From positions 9,810,093 to 9,874,092 of the forward strand of contig CM064690.1 of assembly GCA_032717465.1 (NCBI GenBank): a DNA stretch of 64,000 nt, given 5' to 3'. Positions 55,881 through 64,000 of this stretch are shown piece by piece. Origin of the DNA: Coenobita brevimanus (lineage: Eukaryota > Arthropoda > Malacostraca > Decapoda > Coenobitidae). Position 1 is the first letter of the stretch, and each line of letters starts with the position of its first letter. Both the position numbers and the translations under genes were made by a program. Under the pieces are notes generated by a model, which was given only the letters and a program-made list of their open reading frames with translations, did not search any database and was not told the origin of the DNA.

Positions 55881-55899
55881 CGCGCGCGTGCGTGCGTGC

Positions 55900-56052
<153 letters not shown>

Positions 56053-56347
56053 TAAGAAGGAGGAAGTGTGTGGGTGAGGTAGAAAGAGGGAGGAGTATAG
56101 GTGAATAAGAAAGGGAATGGGAAAGATAGACAGAATATGGGAGGGAAGGAAGGGAGAGTGGTTTCGATGATAGGGGGGAGAAAAGAGAAGTGGGTGGGAG
56201 GATGAACAACACCTGCTGGACGGGAGACAGGTCTATAAACTGCTAATCCTGATTTAGTGGTCTTGTCAGGTCTTTAAGTAGCGACCACGGGGTAGACTTT
56301 GGTGAGTCTTCTTCACGTATATTGTTCCCAAGTCTCCCAGCCTGGCC

Positions 56348-56674
56348 GTGGCGCTGCGAGACAATGAACCCGGGGTGATATATTCCGGTGGGGCGTTAAA
56401 GGAACACGAATATCCACGCACAAATACCCAAGCTGCCGGGAAGACAGAGCGGCCTCAGCGGGTGTCATGTTTACGAGACGTGGAATTTGTCGCGGCCCGA
56501 GATACGGTCACATCAAGAGCAGATCTTACAGGGGAGGTACATGGTTGGTTCACGTGGATGCGCCTTAGTGATATTGTTCAGCTACCAGAGAGAATGGGAG
56601 TTCTAAAGAGGAGAGATTACTTCGATGTGCATGAGGAGTTTGTGACAGATGCATTGTTTAATAGCACACGTTAA
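56348..56674 (+). other. Unrecognised 108-codon open frame
   Basis: A frame with mixed, non-repetitive composition in a locally GC-richer stretch (MALRDNEPGVIYSGG start). No domain or family is recognised. It has no obvious splice context and no second copy in the window. It could be an exon, a repeat fragment or chance. Confidence 0.2.
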
Positions 56675-56680
56675 TAGGTG

Positions 56681-56681
<1 letters not shown>

Positions 56682-56769
<88 letters not shown>
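56682..56769. repeat. (TG)n microsatellite
   Basis: About 43 TG units. Confidence 0.95.
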
Positions 56770-56771
<2 letters not shown>

Positions 56772-57051
56772 AAAAAAGAGCTTAAAAGGTTGCACATAGC
56801 TCTTTTTAATGCTTAATTTTATTACCGAGCCACTTCAGTTTTTTGCTGGTTCAAGGAGTGAGATTATAGTGATGTGTATGTGCACTTGGCGATAGCTATG
56901 GCGATAATAGCGCCTTGGCTTCCTACTTTTAAGGTGAGAAAAATGTATGTATCTGAGGGGAGGGTGGGGGGTGGAGGTACTTTCTGTCTTGTTTACTGGT
57001 GGGAGAGATCAGCGGTTATGGTGTAGTACTATGTACGAGTACTGTGTGGCT

Positions 57052-57395
57052 GTTTTTTTTTTTTTTTTTTTTTTTATGTGTCCGACTCTGAGCATAGGCT
57101 TCACAGCCTGCTATCAAGGCCCATCAGTCCTCCTACATACCATACACCTCTACATGTCACCACATCGGCGCTAACACCCACCGTCCATACTGAATACATG
57201 CTAGGGCTGTCTCATACAGGACTGGTGTATTGATATTAGCGGGGGTATTTTTACGACATGTCGGCGGGTCTTCTGGTAGATTAGTAAAGCCTGATATAAT
57301 GAAATTCAAATCCTTAAACTGTTCCCAGCCCCAGCCGGGATTTGAACCTGGGTCCGTTAGGACTGCAGGCCACCTCTCTACCGATTGGTGGTTAC
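57052..57395 (-). mobile_element. SINE-2 copy, minus strand
   Basis: The polyA tail is a T run at 57052-57075. The body and the tRNA-like head (B box as GGATTTGAACC at 57338-57348) match the plus-strand copy at 42330-42699 throughout, with scattered substitutions. Confidence 0.82.
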
Positions 57396-58596
57396 TGTTA
57401 CTTCCTTTTATGAAATTAATGGGAGCTGGGAAGTTTCTCATGTATGGGTCAGGAGAGGTTAGACGCTGTGAGGAGATAGGAGATAGTTTGTGGTATCAGA
57501 GTACTTTTGTGATGTAAGGGACAGTGGAGGATAGAAACTATGAAAAGATGAGAGACATTTTGTGATGTTTGAGGCAGAACTGATGGGTGCGTGGTTGAAA
57601 GATGAGAGAAAAGGCTGAGAGACGAGGTGGAGAGTTCTTGATATTAGAGGCAGAGATGTTGAGAGTTTGATGGTAAGGTTAGAAACCGTAAGGATATTGA
57701 TGAGCTGAAAGGAGAAAGGCTGATGGAAAAATGAGAGATAAGGTGGAGGGCTGAGAATCAGACTGTGATGTAAGAGTAAGGAAGGAAATAGGGGGATGGA
57801 TAGGTGGGGAATGCGTGGCGAAGTGGGATGTTGTGTGGGAGGTGAGCGGGGGTTGGAAAGATTGTTTAGGAGGTATAGAGAAGAAAATAAACGTGGGTGA
57901 GGAAAGGTGGCTGGAAGGTGTGGAGGGTTAGTACGAGAACTGAGAAGTTGATGAAAAAGTGATGTTAGGGAAAGAGGAGGTTATGGATGTAAAACTCTGG
58001 TGGAGAGATAGAGAGATTAGTGATGAGATATGTAGGGCTGAAAGTGAGAGGTAAAAAAAAAAAAAAAAAAGAGAGAAAGAGAGATGTTGATAGTATGCAG
58101 AGATGCTGAAAAGTAGGCCGGAATGAGAGACGATGGATTGAACAGGATGTGGAAAGAGAAAAGTCGGTGAAGATGAGGACTGCCGAGAGAAAGAGAGGTG
58201 AGCATCAGTGGGAGGGATAAGAGGGAAAAAAAGGTGAGAGCAGGAAGATGTTTGCGTCGCAGAGAGAGGTGTGAAGTATGTAAGAATGTGAGGTGACAGA
58301 TAGGAGTGGAACATATAATATGAAGTGATGATAAAAATGGGTAAAAGAAAAAAGAAAGAGAATAAGTAAGCGTCAGAGGGAAAGGTAAGAGGGGTCACTG
58401 AGAGAGATTGATAAGTAGGTGGGACACTGAGAAGAATTTGTGCGGTGAGAGTCAGGTGGTGAATGAATGGGAAAAGGATATGACAGATCATAATGTGAGA
58501 AAGGGAGCGACCGAAAGACAGGCGAACTCTCTTTCCTGCAATCAGTCGTTTCCCTAAGAGTTCATTCCATCCGTGTATAAAATCGTCTAACCGTTC

Positions 58597-58600
<4 letters not shown>
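57396..58600. other. Unassigned purine-rich sequence
   Basis: Degenerate GAGA/GGTGAG-type DNA giving Ser/Leu/Phe-rich frames on the minus strand. No gene recognised. Confidence 0.5.

Positions 58601-58651
<51 letters not shown>
58601..58651. repeat. (TA)n microsatellite at the LTR edge
   Basis: TA units run directly up to the LTR at 58652. Confidence 0.95.
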
Positions 58652-58655
<4 letters not shown>

Positions 58656-59432
58656 ACGGAACAGAGAAAGATAATGTACACATTAAGTGAGAATACTAAG
58701 AGTCACTACTGTCCCGTAAAGTTCCAGGTTCAAAACAAAAGAGTTAGGTAAAATTACAAGTTAAAGTTTAATGCACAAACTAACAACAAAACATTCAGGA
58801 CTCATAAGGATAATGTAATGGCAAATAAACAGGTTAAATATATGGTTAACTGCAATAGCCTCTATTAACACGAAATTAGCAAGAGTAAATTTATCTAAGT
58901 CAGCCCTGATAAAATGAGATACCAGATAATACTCAGTGAATGCCAGATAAATTATTACAGATACAAACTCTTATCAAAAATGACAACATAAAACATTAAT
59001 TAAAAACCTCACTAGGCCTAAGAATTAACCTTATGCTACACAGTACAAGAAATAATGCAATAACACTCATACTCAAATTACACACAGCTGCTAGATGTTT
59101 AGAGATTTCTTGAGCACTCACAATAATAATATCTGTACAGGGGAGGACAGAGATGTGAACAAAATGAGGAGCAGATCTAAGTGGCAATGATGCAGAGACT
59201 GAGCTCATTATATAGGGGCCAGCAGAGCTTGATACAACTTGTAAGAAGGACGCGCAAATGAAGCCATGGGGACAAAGAGCTGAAAATCCCGTACTGAACT
59301 CCAGAAATGGCGACTTACTCTACTATAACGGTAGAAGGGGGGGACTGAGGCAGAACACGCTCGTGATCAAACATGCAGCATACTGTGCGTTAAAATTACA
59401 CAAAGGATGATGAAATCATAAGCTATGTAACA
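58652..59432 (-). repeat. 3' LTR of LTR element copy 2
   Basis: Starts TGTTACGG and ends ATGTAACA like the other two LTRs. It is more diverged in the middle (about 58980-59065). Confidence 0.92.
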
Positions 59433-59623
59433 CCTCCCCACAAAGAAAAAAGAAATTTACAAAGGAAATTTCTTATTACTCTAAAACAATCTGTATATGG
59501 CATTACAGAACATGCAAAAGTCTTTCCTAATGTTACAAAACATGAGATCTCCCTAGCACGTTCAGTCATAGGTACTTGCCAGTATCCCTTTAACAAATCA
59601 AACTTACTTATGTACCTAGCCTT

Positions 59624-62600
59624 TCAGATCTTGTCTATGCAATCTTCCACACGAGGGAGAGGGTAAGTGTCTGTTTTAGTTATCTGATTAACACGTCTGT
59701 AGTCGATGCAAAGCCTCTGTGACCCACCTGGCTTAGGGACTAGAGTGACAGGAGAACTCCACTCGCTCTGACAGGGCTCAAACATCTTGTGGTCCAACAG
59801 GTAGCCAAGCTCCTTCTGGATGAGAGGAACTTTCACTGGGTTCACACGGTAAGGAGGCAATTTAATTGGCTTTGCGTCTCCAACATCGACATCATGCATC
59901 AACACAGTGGTTCTTCCTGGAGTAGCACGGAACACTTGCGGGTACTCCTGCAGTAATGCCGAAAACTCCTGCCTTTCCTTGGGAGGTAGATGAGAAAGCT
60001 TAGTCTGGAGATCATTCATGATATCAGGATTCTTCCCCAAACTATCACTCAGGCTCATACTGCATGGGAGAGCTTCACTTGCAGACTCGGGTGGAACAGC
60101 TACAGTGCAGACTGGATTATTTTCGTCCCGCCTGTGATATAACTTTAGCATGTTGATGTGACACAGTTGCTTGTTCTTTCTACGATCTGGTGTGGCGATG
60201 ACATAGTTGACATCACTGAGTTTCTTCTCCACGAAATAAGGGCCACTAAACTTGGCTTGAAGAGGTTGCCCATGAACTGGTAGCAGAATCAAAACCTGAT
60301 CTCCTGGCTGAAAGTGGCGTAACCTGGACTTCTTATCATACCAAGTCTTCATCTTCTCCTGAGCAGCTCCTAAATTCTCTCTCGCCAGCTGTAAAGCAGT
60401 GGACAGCCGTTCTTTGAACTTCATCACATACTCCAGCAGGTTGTCATCTTCCTCCGACAGCCAGCATTCCTTGAGTAACTTAAGGGGTCCTCTTACTTCA
60501 TGGCCAAACAGTAGTTCAAAAAGTGAGAAGCCCAGTGATTCATTTGGAGATTCTCTTGCAGCAAACACAACGAATGGAAGACCTTTATCCCAGTCTTTCT
60601 GATGTTCCAAACAGTATTTCTTGAGCATCGATTTGAGTGTTTGATGATATCTCTCCAAAGCTCCTTGGGTCTGGGGATGGTAAGCTGAAGAGGTGATCTG
60701 GGTGATGCCCAACTCTTTCAGAGACTGCTTGAAAACATTTGACATAAAATTACTTCCCCGGTCTGACTGTACCTCCTTGGGCAGACCAAACTTTGTGAAG
60801 AACCCTAGCATTTCCTTAACCACGTTCTTTGCTGAGATATTTCTAAGTGGAATGGCTTCAGGATAACGAGTAGCCATATCAATCAGGGTCAACACATAAG
60901 AAAATCCTGAAGAAGTCTTAGGAAGAGGGCCCACAATATCCACCAACACACGGGTGAAAGGCGCCTCAAAAGGAGGAATGGGAACTAGAGGTGCAACCTT
61001 TTCGGTCTGATTACACTTCCCCACAACTTGACAGGTGTGACAAGACTTACAATACCAGGAAACATCCCTGAAGATACCTGGCCAGTAGAAGTGTTTCAAA
61101 ATGCGTGCCACAGTCTTCCTCACTCCAAGGTGTCCTGCCAAACTGGAATCATGAGCCACTCGAATGATATCCTGCCTACAAACACGAGGGATGACAACTT
61201 GATGTACAACCTCCCATTCACAGTCGGCTGATGCTGTTGGGGGTCTCCACTTCCTCATAAGTACTCCTGACTTTACATAATAACAAGTAGAAGCACCGGC
61301 TGACTCTTCTTCACTGTAAGCAGAGTTAGCTAGACCTTTCAACTCAGGGTCAGCAACCTGCAACTCAACCAACTCTTGACGAGACAAATTATCAACACTA
61401 CGGGGTACTGCCTCATCTGGTGAGTGGTCCAAATTAGCAAGAAAAGTGTCAGCTAGGATAACATCATCATCATCATTATCCTCTAAATCACCAGTAACTT
61501 TAGGCTTAGCCCTAGTGACACCACATGCAGGGAACACATCAGGGACATCACAATCCTGGGTCGCAGCCACTGGCTCACTAGACAACTGAGGAGCTGGACA
61601 CACTTGACTTCCACCAATATCATTTCCAAGTAAGAAAGTTACACCTGACATTGGGAGTGTCTCAACCAACCCAACCATAACGGAACCATTAACAAAACCA
61701 GACTCTAAATTCACTCTGCACAGAGGGACAGAGAAATAATTATTCCCTACACCTTGTAAGATTACAGTTTCATCAGAGGAATTAACATTAGAGCCTAGAA
61801 CACTGGTCAGCATAAGGGATTGGCAAGCACCTGTATCACGATATATTGGAACTGATTTCCTGTCATTACTGTCCAGAGGACTGACAAAACCATCAGACAG
61901 GAAATTAGCACATGAACTCTTGAGAGTGTCACCCACGTTACTGCTCAAAAGAGGAGCTCCATCATGAGAATTTAAGTTACCCCTCAAAGCAGGTTCAGTT
62001 AACTCAGTTAAAGAATTCTGGGAACTCTCAAGAGTGGACACTAGACCAATTGACTGAATATTTAAAGACTCCTTTTTGTTCACATCACGCTGTCTCCTGA
62101 AACATTTCTCCGTAGTATGACCAAGCTTACTACAATAAGTACATTTACGTTTCAGAAATCTAGAGGTGAAGCTGGTATTTACTTCCTGAGAAACATCATC
62201 TTTATTCTCTTTCCTGTTACCTGTACTCTGAGTAGAGGCAACGTACTTACTCTCAGCTTTCCTTTTTTCTTTATAATATCTCTTGTGAGTGAGAACATAT
62301 TCATCAGCTAAAACTGCAGCATCAGACAAATTATCTATTCTTTTCTCATCAAGATATAGGCTTACATCTTTATAAATACACCTCTTGAAGTCCTCCAGCA
62401 AAATCATCTGCTTAAATTTACCAAAATCAGAATCCACATTCTTAGAATTTAACCACTGCTCTAACAGATCTTCTTTGATTTTTGCATACTCAACATGGGA
62501 TTGCTTATCTTGCTTGTAAGTTGTCCTAAATTTTACTCTATAGGCTTCAGGAACAAGCTCATAGGCCTTAAGAATCAAGCTCTTAACTACATCATAATTA

Positions 62601-63000
62601 TCAGATTGATCCTGAGGCAAAGATGCATAAGTTACTTGAGCTTTACCGGTGAGAACAGTTTGAAGGAGTACTGGCCAATACTCCTTGGGCCAACTAAAAC
62701 CTGTAGCTACCCTCTCAAACAACTGAAAATACTTTGTTAAATCAGATTCATTAAAAGGAGGGACAAGTTTAACATTTTTAGCCACATCAAAATCATCAGA
62801 GCTAGATGATCCAGTTCCACCTTGTTTCATGCGATACTCATGGTCTGCCTGAATCCTGGCAAGTTCAATTTGTGCCTGAGCCTGTAACTGTGCCTCTTGA
62901 ATACGAGCATTTTCCTCATTAACACGAGCCTCCGCCTCCTTAGCCTTAGCCTCCTGCAGGGCTAGCTGTAACTTAGCTAATTCAATCTGCGTTTGCTCAT
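59624..63000 (-). pseudogene. Gag-protease-integrase-RT frame, copy 2
   Basis: Nearly identical to copy 1 over Gag (CCHC knuckle CTYCSKLGHTTEKC), protease (RDTGA), integrase (same DDE residues and HHCC finger) and early RT. A Gly codon of copy 1 (GGA) is TGA here, at 59624-59626, so the frame ends after VEDCIDKI. The downstream nucleotides still match copy 1 up to the LTR, including the abrupt RT end. The coiled-coil repeat in Gag is shorter than in copy 1. The frame is open from the LINE-A junction at 63000 inward; the N-terminus is cut off by that insertion. Confidence 0.9.
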
Positions 63001-64000
63001 TTTTTTTTTTTTTTTATGCGAGGAAGAAGGAACCAAAGGCCATGGCCCGCAGTAACAGTTCCCTCCAAGAGAAAAACAAAATACAATAGACAGCCAAATT
63101 CAAGATCCGATCATTTGGAGATGCCTGGACACACTGCGTTTGAAAGACTGGAGATCATAGGCAGCAGGAAATACAGATAGAGGGAGACAGTTCCAGAGCT
63201 GACCTGTTGCATAAATGAAAGACTGGGAGTAACGGTTAACTCTTGCATTAGAGAGCTGGACAGAAATGGATGAGAGTTTGCTGCCAGACGGGTGCTACGC
63301 GCCCGTCGTAGAGGTGGAGGAATGCAAGCAGACAGTTCAGAGGAGCAGTGACCATTAAAGTAGTGATAGAAAAGAGATAAAGATGCAACAGTGCGGCGAA
63401 GAGACAGAGGTTGAAGAGAGTCAGTAAGAGGAGGAGAGTTAATGAGACGAAAAGCCTTTGACTCCACCCTATTGAGAAGAGCTGTATGTGGGGAGCCTCC
63501 CCACACATGAGAGTTGTACTCCACACAGGGGCGGATAAAACCTCTGTATAGAGTCAACAATTGTGCAGGGGTAAAGAAAGAGCGGAGTCGGCTTAGCACA
63601 CCCAATCTCTTGGAAGCAGATTTTGCAAGAGATGTAATATGGTCTTTCCAAGATAAGTCCTGAGTAAATGAAACCCCAAGCATGTTCAAGGATGATGCAG
63701 GATTAAGCTGAATATTATTAAACATTAATGGGTATACCTGTGGAAGATTTTGTCGGGTTGATAGGTGTAAGAACTGAGTCTTAGATGCATTAAAGACAAC
63801 CATATTATTTTTACCCCAGTCAGCGATACGAGCCAAGTCAGACATTAGGTGTGCCATGAGTCTTAGATGCATTAAAGACAACCATATTATTTTTACCCCA
63901 GTCAGCGATACGAGCCAAGTCAGACATTAGGTGTGCCATAGCCTCATCCCTTGTTTCTTGAAGTAACTGTTGAGATGGGCGTTGCGGGAACCGAATGGAA
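63001..64000 (-). mobile_element. LINE-A copy 4, continues past the window end
   Basis: Minus strand. The polyA tail (T run, 63001-63015) abuts the Gag sequence of LTR element copy 2. It encodes the LINE-A C-terminal region (RPCVEYNSHVWGG and related motifs) and the 3' UTR. The frame is broken by a small deletion near 63268 and by an 82-bp tandem duplication (63775-63938). The RT catalytic box should lie just beyond base 64000. Confidence 0.9.
63775..63938. repeat. 82-bp tandem duplication in LINE-A copy 4
   Basis: 63775-63856 and 63857-63938 are the same sequence in direct tandem, with no difference seen. The length is not a multiple of three, so the LINE frame is shifted. Other LINE-A copies have it once. 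Confidence 0.9.

Larger units (their letters stand above)
58652..63000 (-). mobile_element. Gmr1-like LTR retrotransposon, copy 2 (interrupted by LINE-A)
   Basis: The 3' LTR (58652-59432, 781 bp), polypurine tract and coding region are colinear with copy 1. The sequence stops inside the Gag coiled-coil region at about 63000, where LINE-A copy 4 begins. The remaining 5' part and 5' LTR should lie beyond the window. It shares the truncated RT of copy 1. Confidence 0.92.

Overview
This window looks like intergenic or intronic DNA from a large, repeat-rich arthropod genome, most likely a decapod crustacean (crab or shrimp). That assignment is inferred from very dense dinucleotide and GTA/TAGA microsatellites combined with many jockey-like, RTE-like, CR1-like and Penelope-like retroelements. 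No single sequence proves it. I recognise no host protein gene with confidence, and no rRNA gene, functional tRNA gene or CRISPR array. Nearly every long reading frame with recognisable similarity belongs to a mobile element.

Layout, left to right. 1-2208: unassigned sequence and simple repeats. 2217-4208: a decayed hAT transposon with exact 12-bp terminal inverted repeats and an exact 8-bp target duplication. 4256-5554: a foldback element with arms of about 300 bp. 6640-11950: minus-strand fragments of one LINE family (LINE-B), interrupted by a jockey-like LINE (LINE-A copy 1). 12045-12760: repeat C. 13712-16267: LINE-A copy 2 on the plus strand. 18045-19961: LINE-E copy 1. 21016-22610: tRNA-derived SINEs. 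24287-25104: LINE-E copy 2. 25260-27420: a Penelope-like element with RT, a GIY-YIG-like segment and a hammerhead-ribozyme-like motif, split by a TTAA-flanked piggyBac-like element. 28494-29255: a second piggyBac-type element. 29298-30635: an RTE-like LINE. 31017-36495: an LTR retrotransposon with both LTRs and a 1276-codon Gag-protease-integrase-partial RT frame. It splits a second copy of repeat C. 37080-42320: mostly simple and degenerate tandem repeats. 42330-47433: a SINE, LINE-E copy 3 and a nearly full-length LINE-A copy 3. 47645-48990: a receptor-half-site-like tandem repeat, twin 181-bp TTAA MITEs and a composite SINE. 50026-53010: a CR1-like LINE split by a 754-bp MITE with TA duplications. 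53392-54250: a second RTE-like LINE. 57052-57395: a second copy of the polyA SINE. 58652-63000: a second LTR retrotransposon copy, interrupted at 63001 by LINE-A copy 4, which runs off the window.

The most notable system is the LTR retrotransposon family. It is Ty3/gypsy-related, but integrase lies before reverse transcriptase, the arrangement known from Gmr1-like elements. In both copies the RT breaks off after the first catalytic Asp, and its frame runs through the polypurine tract into the 3' LTR. Both copies abut (TA)n tracts. The family therefore seems to have spread after losing most of its own RT, presumably using RT supplied in trans, while keeping a long Gag-PR-IN frame.

Several nested insertions have exact junctions and give a relative history: piggyBac-like in Penelope, MITE in CR1, LINE-A in the LTR element, and LTR element in repeat C.
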